A stretch of DNA of 64,000 bases from Microvelia longipes (Eukaryota > Arthropoda > Insecta > Hemiptera > Veliidae), in assembly GCA_018340805.1 (NCBI GenBank), contig JACMZG010001870.1, positions 49,098,523 through 49,162,522 on the forward strand, read 5' to 3'. Each line of letters opens with the position of its first letter. Position 1 is the stretch's first letter. The position numbers were made by a program, and so were the translations under genes. This document shows positions 1-11,346 of the stretch, piece after piece. Under the pieces are notes generated by a model. It made no database searches. It was not told the DNA's origin and worked only from the letters and a program-made list of their open reading frames with translations.

Positions 1-408
1 AGTTATCAGTTAAAGATAATGTAATCGTATCACGAAGATCTGATAATGACTCCTTATCACGATATTCTCTGTTTGTTAACGGCCTGGATATGTTGTTTAT
101 CTTTTAAGATTTAAAGATAGATCACGGCATATGACAGAAGTAGCATTTCTTGTAGTGTTATTCACGCTATATAATGAGGATATAACAAGAAGCAAGTGCC
201 GGACTGAAGTTATGATAAGTTAAAATCATTTATGATTTAATGAATCAATCAAATTGTGTTGTAAGGTTTTATTTAAATTTCTAAGACGGAAGATATCGCG
301 ATTTGCTAGAGCGCAGCTTTCTTTGTTTAAAATATTGACAACAGGGCAGTGAGCTTTTAAATTTTAATAATTTCTTTACTTTTCCTTATTTATAAAATAA
401 AAAATAAA
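1..408. other. AT-rich sequence, nothing recognised
   Basis: No reading frame, repeat shared within the window, or structured element was recognised here. Confidence 0.5.
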
Positions 409-624
409 ATGCCTTTTATGTTTTAGGGCCTTTCAGCCCATCAGGTATTCACCCTGCGGGAACCACCTCAGGTGGTTGCATCTACTACACTCTAGAATTA
501 ATTAAAGTTGGCGATATTTTTTAATACAAGTACTATTCATAAAATCTTAGAGTATAGCCCGGGCTGCGAACCCCGGACCTTCGGTGCCGAAATCGAACGC
601 CTTAACGATCACGGCCACGGAGGC
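409..624 (-). mobile_element. tRNA-derived SINE, family 1, copy a
   Basis: Read on the minus strand the element starts at about 624 with a tRNA-like head: an A-box-like TGGCCGTGATCGTTAAGGCG and a B-box-like GGTTCGCAGCC about 40 bases later, the layout of an internal RNA polymerase III promoter. The body contains the conserved ACCACCTGAGGTGGT palindrome and the element ends in a short T/A-rich tail near 409. Five more copies with the same order of parts lie at 17.9, 19.4, 33.6, 34.7 and 36.6 kb, all on the minus strand. The head is diverged from any tRNA and is not a functional tRNA gene. Confidence 0.75.
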
Positions 625-626
625 CT

Positions 627-740
627 ATTCCTTATTTATACCGTAAGAAAAGTATTGTGTTTACAAAAAAAATCCAAAACCGCAATGTCACCGGAATTAT
701 CCGTTTTAGGTGTTTTTAAAACAACCTGAGTGACTTTCAG
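627..740 (-). repeat. fragment of dispersed family T (tail part)
   Basis: On the minus strand this matches the end of a family seen at 11.7, 22.8, 34.7, 40.0 and 57.9 kb: a segment like GATAATTCCGGTGACAT, then a T-rich stretch, then ACACAATACTTTTC and a GGTATAAAT-like end. SINE copy a abuts it directly and probably inserted at or in it. Confidence 0.55.
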
Positions 741-751
741 TGGTTTAAAGA

Positions 752-775
752 GATATATATATATAATATATATAT

Positions 776-854
<79 letters not shown>

Positions 855-864
855 TGTGTGTGTT
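752..864. repeat. (TA)n followed by (GT)n microsatellite
   Basis: A long TA tract with a few phase slips (752 to about 820) passes directly into a GT tract (about 821 to 864). Composite TA/GT tracts of this kind are ordinary in animal genomes and can form unusual DNA structures. Confidence 0.95.
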
Positions 865-1430
865 ACAATAAGTACAAGGAAGAAAATTCTAACAAGTAAA
901 ATTGTTATCTTATTTAAAGTTACAAGCTTTTGCCTTATTTAAAATCTTTAACTAGTTACTCACTTCCATAACACTAGCATTAATCCTTAAAATATTTTAT
1001 GTATTTTCTATGAAAATCTAGAATATTAACTGAATAAATGTCATTATTGCAGGCTCATGACGTCATAAAAAGGATCGGGTACAGATAAAAGCTGTGAGTA
1101 GATAAAAGCATATATTTTTCTTCCCTAAATTAAATTCGCCGGAAGCAAAGGGAGAAAACCAAATGCACAGAATCACGATGGTGTGTGTTAACAAAAAGAT
1201 TCAGGTCTATATATTTACTAAAAGCCCGCATAATGTTTTCATCAGGTTTTTTAAAAAATTTATTTACGTCAAATAGCATAGAAGTACCAAACTACCAGCT
1301 CTATTTATATTTGAGAAACTTTTTATTTGAGTTTGAACTTTCTCTCGCCATAAAAGCATCATGCAGGTCCATAGTAAAGTTCATTTAACTCACGTTTAAG
1401 TTTCACTGTTGGTAAGAAGAGAAAAATAAC
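865..1430. other. unassigned AT-rich DNA
   Basis: Nothing recognised. Short open frames in this stretch are of chance length for the base composition and have no recognisable domain. Confidence 0.5.
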
Positions 1431-1480
1431 AATTATTTTCTTTCTACAATTAGTTAGCTAATTGTAGAAAGAAAATAATT
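1431..1480. repeat. perfect 23-bp inverted repeat, 4-base loop
   Basis: Positions 1431-1453 are exactly reverse-complementary to 1458-1480, with TTAG between. No mismatch is present in the arms. The arm sequence is AT-rich with a purine/pyrimidine bias and was not seen elsewhere in the window. It could be a young foldback end, a recombination product or a hairpin-forming transcript; the stem is shorter than usual for a microRNA precursor. Confidence 0.9.
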
Positions 1481-2465
1481 AAGCAAACAACACTAATTAT
1501 ATTTCTGAGTACACTTGGCATTTTGTATTGATTCCACCTTGTATCATTAAGCTCATTCTGTTATACTTGATTTTATTTACCTAATGACTTAATCATAAAA
1601 CAAAATTTCTAACTTCACCTTTATTTTGCAAATATTATATTATATATTTATACAATTTACAAATATTACATATTTGCCAAATTACTATCCAAAATAACAG
1701 GCATTATAAACTTAGTGCGTACATTATAGGGCTGATAGGATATCTATGTGATAAGCCGTCATATTTTTTCAACTAAGAGTTTAAGGAGATGTTCTAAGCC
1801 TGATATCGAAACTTATACATCAAATATAATAACCCTGATATCAAACAGCATATTTTCATGTATTTAAACATAAACAAAAGGAATCAGATACTAAAAATGA
1901 AATAACAGCTCGTCCAAAACTATCATAAAAACTTTGTTATTTGCAATAAATGGTTTGTCACTCGTTTTTTTCCGTACATTTGTTTAATACGGGCTTTAGT
2001 AGACCCCGCAAGTCCCGAATTATGAAGTCCTAAGTCTAGCTCTGCTCTGCTGTAATGAATAGTATTTCTTAAAAACAATTACACCAACTTTAATTACTCA
2101 GAGAATAGTGGGTGAACTTCATTCAAGGTGATCTCGAGTTCTGTTGGTAATGGAAGCAGTTCCGAGATGGGCTGTTTTCTGAGAAGATTATTACATTACT
2201 GACAACCACCTGTGACCCAAAAATTATTTTGGATGATGCAGACATGCTGCATCCTACGTATTACCTTCCTATTTTAAAGATAAGCAGTGAATGAAAGACA
2301 CTTTCAATTATGCATCTTCCAGTTAAATATTTTGCCTTCAAGGAATTTTCCCTTAATTAAAGGGGTCATAGATCTTAGGTCTGACTAAAATAAAGAAAAA
2401 CATAGAAAGAACCGAGTTCATTTCATAGAAGGGAAATGTACTGACGTATTTGTAAGTAGCTGTTA
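1481..2465. other. unassigned DNA
   Basis: No repeat family or coding signal was recognised. Confidence 0.5.
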
Positions 2466-2489
2466 GTGTAAGCCACGCGGCTGCCGCCC

Positions 2490-2545
2490 CACCCTCCCAC
2501 GTGGAAAACCACGTGTGTATCCATGGTAACAGTATATAACCACAA
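2490..2545. promoter_or_regulatory. paired E-box palindrome with a TATA-like site
   Basis: CACGTGG at 2498-2504 and CCACGTG at 2509-2515 form a perfect 7-bp inverted repeat around AAAA, giving two CACGTG E-boxes. TATATAA follows at 2533-2539. CACGTG is the classic site for bHLH factors. The local sequence is more GC-rich than its surroundings. Whether this drives transcription is unknown: no convincing coding exon follows on either strand, so this is only a candidate. Confidence 0.3.
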
Positions 2546-3243
2546 CATAAGCGAATCTCCCTTCCAGCTTGAGTTTCAATGGTTTTCAACTTTTGAAACC
2601 TTTAATTAGAAAGAAACAGAACACAGTAAGACTCTACCGCTAATAAGAGAGGCAGTAAATGGAAATCCCTCCGGCGCTCTAAGTTAGAGAGAAACATAAT
2701 ATATTTATAAAAAAGTACAATATGAGGTTGCTTATTTACAATAAGTTGCTACATACACAGTATACTGATCTATCTTATACAAGACATTAATTGAAACAAA
2801 TAATAAAATAAGAAATTTACAAGAATAGAATAACGTATTAATCACCATTATACTTAAGCCAAAAAATTAAGAATAATTATATAATTTTGTCAAAAGAGTT
2901 AATAAAAAACTAGAGTAAAGTCAAAAATAATAAATAATTTTATTTTTCTAATTTTTTTTATTCGTAATTTTATACTTCTAAGTCTATGTCATTCACCATG
3001 TTGCCGTAGCTCGCTTTTCATGTTTTCTAATGGTTCTGTTCTCGATTTATTTTACAGGGTTCTAGTCTTGGATAAGATGACAGGTCTAGGTACTTCAGTT
3101 ATAAATTTGTTTGAAAAAGCATGATAAAAAATATAGTTTAATTACCCAACTCAGTCTGGCCGCAGGGGTGGGCTCAACTTTGAACTTAGTCTCAGAATCT
3201 GAGTTCAGAAAACTATATGGTTTCACTGCTTCCAAATAACAAA
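2546..3243. other. unassigned AT-rich DNA
   Basis: No supported gene or shared repeat was recognised. Confidence 0.5.
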
Positions 3244-3269
3244 CTAAAAAGGACTGCTGTCCTTTTTAG
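3244..3269. repeat. 11-bp perfect hairpin
   Basis: CTAAAAAGGAC (3244-3254) pairs perfectly with GTCCTTTTTAG (3259-3269) across TGCT. Possibly the footprint of a small inverted-repeat element. Confidence 0.7.
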
Positions 3270-3402
3270 GTGTATATGCTCCTTCTATATTAGTATTATT
3301 CTAAGCTTAAAACAAATGTTCATATCTACAGGTGGTCAATTCATCAGTAGTCGCAATTTTAAAAATATTCACTATTACATTTTAAACATTACAACTAATT
3401 TA

Positions 3403-3573
3403 GTACGACACACAGCTAAAATCAGTTGACAGTGTAGGAAAAATAATGCGAGGGAGCCTAATGAGGTTATTTCTGGTGTTAAACCACGCCCTCAATTTCA
3501 ATTCAGGCCAACCTTATTGGTTCCTCAACACTTTGTTCCCACGCTGTCAACTGATTTTAGCCGTGTGTCGTAC
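3403..3573. mobile_element. MITE family 1, complete copy (171 bp)
   Basis: The ends are inverted repeats of about 35 bp: GTACGACACACAGCTAAAAT on the left and its near-complement ending GTGTGTCGTAC on the right, each followed inward by the sequence around GTTGACAG. TTA occurs immediately outside both ends, so a 3-bp TTA target duplication is possible, as in PIF/Harbinger elements, but three bases in AT-rich DNA prove little. Related copies lie at 51.1 and 52.4 kb. There is no coding capacity, so it would depend on a transposase supplied elsewhere. Confidence 0.75.
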
Positions 3574-4119
3574 TTAAGTTGACATCTAAAAGTGCTGGAA
3601 GTTTCCAAATTGAAATATTAGACTTGCTATCTACTTTTAGTCTGACCCTGGGAATGATTTACCGAAAGCTATAACGTCTTGTTTTAGCTAAATATACATT
3701 AATGAATTACAACCATAACAATTGTACACTATATTCTCTTTATGATAATACAAAGCATTACGAATGAAACCGTTTGTTGTAATAATTTTTATACGAGAAT
3801 ATCTTAAAATTAAGGATTATTTCAAGTATTTCCTCCCCCAGTATTAAAGCCACCCCCGGTAAGACTGTCCCACCCCCGTATCATTGTTAAGGTAAACGAA
3901 GGCTTTGTTAGAATTATGCACCCTCCTCATACCGGAAAATAAATCTGATTAATTGTTTAGTCATCACGTCTATCTTCCCTTCTTTACAGATTTTAAATAA
4001 TCCTAAGGTTTTGTAGTCTGATATAGCCACTAAAGAAGCGTCATGCCAGATCTTGACGCTTATTCTATACTTTAGCGGCTGAGGTGGGGAATTTTCATCA
4101 GAATGAAAATTCCTTTACG
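3574..4119. other. unassigned DNA
   Basis: Nothing recognised apart from short C-runs near 3836-3880. Confidence 0.5.
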
Positions 4120-4372
4120 ACCTCATTAGCACAGAAAACATAACCCACAAAATACGGCTAGATTGAAGATTTAGGTCTTCCGGTGGTGACCGCGCAATGT
4201 AGAGGGAAGAATCCGACGTTTCGTTCACTGTGGGCAGGCATCTTCAGATGATTTGGTAGGGGGGGAGGGGACTTTTAATGGATAGAAACACAATGCTCTA
4301 CAAAATGAACTGTTCAGTTTGTTTTGTGAAAAACTGAAAACTGAACAGTTTCAGTTTTGTTAGAGCATTGTT
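4120..4372 (-). mobile_element. palindromic element A, left arm (interrupted copy)
   Basis: This arm is the reverse complement of 6262-6415 and matches the left arm of the intact palindrome at 39.1-39.4 kb. It carries, in order, a segment around GGTCTTCCGGTGGTGACCGC, a degraded hammerhead-like motif, and the inner hairpin from 4291 to 4370 whose arms share CAATGCTCTACAAAA. At about 4372 the element is interrupted by a foldback element; it resumes at about 6262. Confidence 0.7.
4211..4250 (-). ncRNA. hammerhead-ribozyme-like motif (degraded), element A
   Basis: On the minus strand: CTGAAGA, a variable segment that could form stem II, then CGAAACGTC and GGAT. CUGANGA and GAAA with a following UH site are the conserved hammerhead core. 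In this copy the bases that would pair with GGAT to form stem I are partly lost, so it is probably inactive. Confidence 0.35.
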
Positions 4373-4379
4373 GTTAGCG

Positions 4380-4480
4380 AATTTCCTTTGGAGGAAAAAA
4401 TTCGCTAATTGGATAGGCGTCATGCGGAATTCGAACCTCGGGACACGACACAAATCCGTTTCAGAGTCCCTAATGACGAA
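4380..4480 (-). repeat. tRNA-like module (i) in foldback flank
   Basis: On the minus strand this contains GAGGTTCGAATTCCGC, a good B-box-like sequence, close to the outer end of the foldback. The equivalent module at 11.22-11.34 kb reads on the plus strand with GAGGTTCGACTTCCGC. It is a pol III-promoter-like relic rather than a tRNA gene. Confidence 0.45.
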
Positions 4481-4496
4481 AAAAAAAAAATTTTTC

Positions 4497-4602
4497 CGAA
4501 CAATTATATAATAATATAAATTATATTATATATATACTATATATATATATAATATATATATATAATATATATATTATATATATATATATATATAATATAT
4601 GT
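4497..4602. repeat. (TA)n microsatellite
   Basis: TA-rich tract with several one-base slips, inside the left flank of foldback copy 1. Confidence 0.9.
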
Positions 4603-5129
4603 ATTTCTTAGACACTTTCTTGTAAACACTCTATCTTTCGAACGGATTAATATTTTTTTAACCAAACTTGGTACAAAAATCAACCTTCGGAGGACACGAA
4701 CCCTATTTTGAAAAACCAGGTTTTTGTGACGTCATTAACCCGGTTTGCTGAGTCAGCGAAATTTTCAAAAAATCAGCAAAAATTCAGGGTTAATTTTTTT
4801 GCCGCGAAAAAGGTCAATATTATGTTTTTTTGGAGACCTGAATCGAATGAAACCGGTCCGAAGTCGATACGACCACTCTAAGTGACCTAAAAATCGAAAA
4901 AAACCATTGTAAATTACCAAAAAACCAAAATTTAGGTCGATAAAAATAAATTTCGAGTAGGGGTGTCGTTTTCTATGTAATTTTGGGCGCTAAATCGAAT
5001 GAAACCAGTCCGAAGACGATACGACCACTTTAAGTTACCAAAAAGTCGAAAAAAATCACAAAAAATATAGAAAACCAAAATTACGGTCATTGAAAATTAA
5101 ATTTCGAGTAGGTGTCGTTTTCAATGTTT

Positions 5130-5220
5130 ATTGGGGCCTCTGAGTTAAATGGCAGTGGTCCGGAGTCAATACGACCACTCAAACTCAGGGTACCTGGGGT
5201 TCACATCCTGAAGGGTCGAT
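5130..5220 (+). repeat. tRNA-like module (ii) in foldback flank
   Basis: The segment contains GGCAGTGGTCCGGAGTC and a B-box-like GGGTTCACATCC about 50 bases downstream. The same arrangement recurs at 49.29-49.37 kb (GTGTTCAAATCC) and, on the minus strand, at about 10.73-10.82 kb. Confidence 0.4.
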
Positions 5221-5275
5221 TAATTTTTATATCGTTTTTTTTTTTACTAAATATAAGTTTACAACTAGAAAATAA

Positions 5276-5368
5276 TTCTGGCGCGGTGGTCCGCATTCGG
5301 GCGAATTTCCTTTGGATGCGAGCTCTCAAACCCAGAGTACCTGGGTTCAAATCCTAGTAGGGACAATA
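5276..5368 (+). repeat. tRNA-like module (iii) in foldback flank
   Basis: The module starts with TGGCGCGGTGGTCCGCAT (A-box side) and has the B-box-like GGGTTCAAATCC about 60 bases on. Its first half, ending TTTCCTTTGGATGCG, also occurs in both core arms and as a single module at 56.8 and 57.5 kb. This suggests the foldback grew from a tRNA-headed SINE. It is not a complete tRNA: no clear acceptor stem is visible. Confidence 0.5.
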
Positions 5369-6262
5369 ATTTTTATCGTTTTTTTACCTAATTAGTTTAC
5401 AACTAGAGAATAATTCTGGCGCGGTCGTCCGCATGTCGGCGAATTTTTTTGGATGCGGTTTCCGTGCTTTTTACATTATATAAGTTTTACAACTAGTAAA
5501 TAAATAATTCCGGCGCGGTGGTCCGCTGTCGGCAAAATTTCATTAGAGCTGTTTCCGTGCTAAACAACCCATTTTCTTGATTATGCAAGAACCATGCCCA
5601 TTGCGTGGTTCCGGTTAATGCTTTAAAAAACCTAAGCAGTTACTCAATTGTCAAGCAATGCTCGTAACTCATTTGTCTGTATTTCCAAAGGAAATGCGCT
5701 AAAACCTTTAAAGATAACTGACTAAGCTTAAAGATAAGTAACTAATCTTTAAACTAGTGCAAATAATAGTGCGTACTTCTAATTTTAGAGGCATAATTTT
5801 GTACAAACAACTGGATGATTATGCGCATTTCCTTTGGAAAATACAGACAAAATGAGGTTACGAGCAGTGCTTGACAATTGAGTAACTGCTTAGGTTCTAA
5901 AGTATTAACCGGAACCACGCAATGGGCATGGTTCTTGCATAATCAAGAAATGGGTTGTTTAGCACGGAAACACGCATTCTAAATGAAATTGCCCGACAGC
6001 GGACCACCGCGCCGGAATTATTTATTTACTAGTTTAAACTTATATAATGTAAAAGCACGGAAACACGCATCCAAAGGAAATTCGCCCGACATGCCGGACC
6101 ACCGCGCCAGAATTATTTTCTAGTTGTAAACTTATATTAGGTAAAAAAAACGATAAAAAATTATTGTCCCTACAAGGATTTGAAACCCAGGTACTCTGGG
6201 TTTGAGAGGCTCTCATCCCAAAGGAAATTCGCCCCGACATGCGGACCACCGCGCCAGAATTT

Positions 6263-6415
6263 TTCTATCCATGATGTCCTACATCCCTGAAGATGCCTCC
6301 CACAGTGGAAGAGAAACGTCGGATTCTTCATCTACATTGACGCGGTCACCACCGGAAGACCTAAATCATCAATCTAGCCGTATTTTGTGGGTTATGTTTT
6401 CTGTGCTAAGATTGC
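6263..6415 (+). mobile_element. palindromic element A, right arm (interrupted copy)
   Basis: The sequence resumes with TTTTTCTATCCATGATGTC, exactly as in the uninterrupted copy at 39.28 kb, then runs through the hammerhead-like motif and TTGACGCGGTCACCACCGGA and ends near TGTTTTCTGTGCTAA. A short open frame across it is an artefact of this repeat. Confidence 0.7.
6283..6324 (+). ncRNA. hammerhead-ribozyme-like motif, element A right arm
   Basis: ATCC (6283-6286) precedes CTGAAGA (6287-6293), then a possible stem-II segment, GAAAC and GTC, and GGAT (6321-6324). ATCC and GGAT can pair as stem I; A-CG-U would be a very short self-complementary stem III with C as the cleavage-site base. An extra U lies between the core A and stem II, and stem II is imperfect here (GCCTCCCAC versus GTGGAAGA). 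Minimal hammerheads of this type are known from Penelope-like retroelements. Activity is unproven. Confidence 0.45.
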
Positions 6416-7839
6416 TGTTTTGATTACCACTTACCAGTTTATAGAGGGAATATTAAAAATATCAATTACAAAGGAAAGATAACTTAGCAATGATAATTTG
6501 CCTTGAGGAAGTGTCTAAAGAAGAACGAAGGGATCGCTAGGTTTCATAGTCTTGACGTATGAATGACTGCCCACATATTACTCTCTTCTTTAGAATATAT
6601 CGAATTTCGCTCCTTTCTAAGACTTCATTAGTCCAAACGATGTTTGGACTAATTGATAACACCTGTGCAACCCTTCTAGCTTTTCCTACTTCTAAACTGG
6701 CTGTATTACAACACAAATTTAATGGGAAATAATTGACAATACAAACTGTGCAAGCCCCTTGCCAGGTAGATCATCGCCCACACTAGAAAAAATGTAGCCC
6801 ACTCTGACGAAGTAGATTTTAGAGGAATTCCCTTGTAGATATGTGAATTTTGCCCCCCTCAGGGATTGGTCCCCCCCATAGGAGTTTTGGTTGGCTACGG
6901 GCCTGAAACTGTGCAAGAAATGATTTACTGTTCTTGATAGTAAGGTAAGTTGGGGAGTTCCTAAATAGGAGAAAAAAGAAAGATGTCACTCCACTTAGTA
7001 TATATTATTGACAAAGCCGACTTTCAAACTTAACAGTTCATCACCAGTGCCGGTGAAAGCGAAGTAAAGAAGCTAGGAGACAGAAGAAATAGATTTGTCC
7101 AGAGAGTCAGAGTCATACACCAGCCTCTAGTCAAATCTAAGTATAATCCAAAATTTATAATTAAATAAGCACAAATGATTTAACAAGCCCCACAAATGTA
7201 ACTATAACAAGAAGCGCAGAAGAAAGTTGAGAAGCAAACTTGACAACCTTGCTACATAACCTGCGTTTGGCCCCTTTATTTCATTATAACCATGGGGAAG
7301 GTAAGTTTTCTCCTATTTCTCTATCTCATACAATATCTATGGGGTCGGAAAATTTCCTTAAAGTGTTATCCCCTTTATTCAAGATCCTTGCATCTCTATG
7401 TACAGGTTCAACAATATCAATTTCATTATTTAAAGCGGCTTCAGTTAATAAAGACACCTGAGTTTACATAACAGTTTCATCTGGTGTATCAAAGAACACG
7501 ATGTAGTAAATAATACCCAACATATTGTTTAATTTTATTAGACAGCAGGTATTATTTAAGGGTTTCTTGTTCATGAGAGTACCTAGTCAGATGACCCTTG
7601 GAAAGCGTTTAGTATCGGTTATCAAACAGATGTCGTGAAGCCGTGCTAACAGATACATGACCCTTCTCTTTATTAATATCACTTGGAATGATAAATAAAA
7701 TAAAATGACACATAATTGTGTGCTTCGTCTCATATTACTGAATTAACCTTTTTAAATAAAATTAATATTAATTACAATCCTAATGAAGATAATATTTTAT
7801 AAAACTTTAATTTGGTAATTTTAAATTATTTTTAAAAAT
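6416..7839. other. unassigned DNA with one small hairpin
   Basis: Positions 6628-6652 form a perfect 11-bp hairpin (TTAGTCCAAAC / GTTTGGACTAA, loop of 3). Otherwise no repeat shared within the window and no supported coding region was seen. Confidence 0.5.
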
Positions 7840-7841
7840 GA

Positions 7842-8276
7842 GAGAATAACCACACATAGAGTGGCCCAATAACCACACATAGAGGTCCAATAACCACATA
7901 TAGAGGGCCCAATAACCACACATAGGGGGGCCAATAACCACATATAGAGTGGCCACACATAGAGGGGTCCAATAACCACATATAGAGGGGTCCAATAACC
8001 ACATATAGAGGGGCCCAATAACCACATATAGAGGGGTCCAATAACCACATATAGAGGGGTCCAATAACCACATATAGAGGGGCCCAAAAACCACATATAG
8101 AGGGTCCAATAACCACATATAGAGGGGCCCAATAACCACATATAGAGGGGTCCAATAACCACATATAGAGGGGCCCAATAACCACATATAACCACAATAT
8201 AGAGGGAGGGGTCACATATAGAATAACCACATATAGAGGGGCTCAATAACCACATATAGAGGGGCCCAATAATAAG
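7842..8276. repeat. 23-bp minisatellite
   Basis: About 18 units of ATAACCACATATAGAGGGG plus CCCA/TCCA. Individual units differ mainly in the run of G and in CACA versus CATA near the left edge. Because 23 is not a multiple of 3 and the minus strand of the unit lacks stops, all three minus-strand frames stay open for 120-145 codons. These frames encode a Trp/Tyr/Pro/Leu-rich repeat and are not genes. Confidence 0.95.
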
Positions 8277-8510
8277 AGGGTTAAAGTAAGATTCGTGGAA
8301 ACTTGATTAACTACCAGACTAGAATAGTAGGCTAACCAGGGAGAAGGTGGATGTACTTCCTAAACTACCTCCTCACCCTTTAGCACCATTGGTCTTAAGA
8401 TATGTTGTGTCTAAGTCATCGACCTAGAGGAATACATTTATACGGAATCATAGACACATGTGTCATTTGCGCAACTTAGGATTGTCCGATTGAGCTGAAA
8501 CTGAGTGCGG
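8277..8510. other. unassigned DNA
   Basis: Nothing recognised. Confidence 0.5.
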
Positions 8511-8517
8511 ACGTATT

Positions 8518-8576
8518 AATGTGATGTATGTGCAACACATACATCGCGTATTGATGTGATGTATGTGCAACACATA
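8518..8576. repeat. duplicated palindromic 25-mer
   Basis: GTGATGTATGTGCAACACAT occurs twice about 35 bp apart. The first copy continues into ACATC, giving the inverted repeat GATGTATGTG / CACATACATC. Confidence 0.8.
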
Positions 8577-8577
8577 G

Positions 8578-9883
<1,306 letters not shown>

Positions 9884-11346
9884 CTGGCGCGGTGGTCCAC
9901 ATGTCGGGCAAATTTCCTTTGGATGCGTGTTCCCGTGCTAAACAACCCATTTCTTGCTTATGCAAGAACCATGCCCATTGCGTGGTTCCGGTTCATGCTT
10001 TAGAACCTAAGCAGTTACTCAATTGTCAAGCACTGCTCGTAACTTATTTTGTCTGTATTTTCCAAAGGAAATGCGCTAAAACCTTTAAAGATAACTGAAT
10101 AAGCTTAAAGATAAGTAACTAAGCTTTAAACTGGTGCAAATAATAGTGCGTACTTCTAATTTTAGAGGCATAGTTTTGTACAACCAACTGGATAATTATG
10201 CGCATTTCCTTTGGAAAATACAGACAAAATGAGTTACGAGCAGTGCTTGACAATTGAGTAACTGCTTAGGTTCTAAAGCATGAACCGGAACTACGCAATG
10301 GGCATGGTTCTTGCATAAGAAAGAAATGGGTTATTTAGCACGGGAACACGCATTCTAAATTAAATTCGCCCGACAGCGGACCACCACGCCGGAATTATTA
10401 ATTTAGTAGTTGTAAACTTATATAATGTAAAAAACTATACAAAATATTATTCCAACCAGGAATGTTGTTAAGCACGGAAACAGCATCCAAAGGAAATTCG
10501 CACGACATGCGTACCACCGCGCCAGAATTATTTTCTAGTTATAAACTTATATTAGGTAAAAAAACGATAAAAAATTATTGTCCCAACTAGGATTTGAACC
10601 CAGGTACTCTGGGTTTGAGTGCTCGCATCCAAAGGAAATTCGCCCGACATGCGGACTATCGCGCCAGAATTATTGTCTTGTTGTAAACTTATATTAAGTA
10701 AAAAAAAACGATAAAAAATTATCGTCCCTTCCCGGATGTGAACCCAGGTACCCTGAGTTTGAGTGGTCGTCTTGACTCCAGACCACTGGCATTCAACTCA
10801 GAGGCCAAAAAACATTGAAAACGACACCCTACTCGAAATTTAATTTTCAATGACCGTAATTTTGGTTTTCTATAATTTTTGTGGTTTTTTCGCCTTTTTG
10901 GTCACTTAGAGTGGTCGTATCGCCTTTGGACCAGTTTCATTTGATTCAGCGTCTCAAAAAACATAAATATTGACAAACATTTTTTTTGCGGCAAAAAATT
11001 ACAAACCCAAAATTTTGCCGATTTTTTGAAAATTTCGCTGACTCAGCAAACCGGGTTAGTGACGTCACAAAAACCTGGTTTTCAATAGGGTTCGTGTTCT
11101 CCCAAAGGTTGATTTTTGTACCAAGTTTGGTTTAAAAAATATTAATCCGTTTGAAAGATAGAGTGTTTACAAGAAAGTGTCTAGAAATACATATATATAT
11201 ATATATATATATATAGTCTCGCGAAACGTATGTTTTCGTCATAAGGGACCTCTGAAACAGACTTATGTCGTGGTCCGAGGTTCGACTTCCGCCATGACGC
11301 CTATCCCATTAACGAATTTTATTCCCAAAGGAAATTCGCTAAAAGT
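9884..11346. mobile_element. foldback element, copy 2
   Basis: The core inverted repeat spans about 9884-10396, with arms meeting around a ~100-bp loop near 10090-10190. The right flank continues to 11346 with tRNA-like modules on the minus strand near 10.59-10.67 and 10.73-10.82 kb, and on the plus strand near 11.22-11.33 kb. A short TA tract lies at 11190-11214. The right flank matches the left flank of copy 1 in reverse complement. The left flank is missing, so this copy is asymmetrical in the opposite sense to copy 1. Confidence 0.75.

Larger units (their letters stand above)
4373..6262. mobile_element. foldback element of tRNA-like modules, copy 1
   Basis: The core is a large inverted repeat: about 5560-5720 is reverse-complementary to about 5823-5980, with a ~100-bp loop. 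Both arms contain GCGCATTTCCTTTGG, CAATTGAGTAACTGCTTAGG and the sequence around GCGTGTTTCCGTGC. Outside the core the left flank is longer (to 4373) than the right (to 6262). The flanks contain at least three tRNA-like modules, annotated separately. A TA tract interrupts the left flank at about 4500-4602. Other copies are at 9.9, 13.4 and 49.3 kb and a diverged one at 40.1 kb. No transposase reading frame is present, so it is non-autonomous. Confidence 0.75.

Noticed and set aside
2353..2589. 78-codon minus-strand frame over the E-box palindrome
   Set aside because: No domain, no splice or start support; the composition follows the local GC-rich patch.
3244..3269. Hairpin resembling a bacterial intrinsic terminator
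   Set aside because: The window is plainly eukaryotic and no transcription unit precedes it.
7807..8255. Three overlapping minus-strand frames of 126-144 codons rich in Trp, Tyr, Pro and Leu
   Set aside because: They are translations of the 23-bp minisatellite in all three frames; no start context, domain or non-repeat sequence supports a gene.
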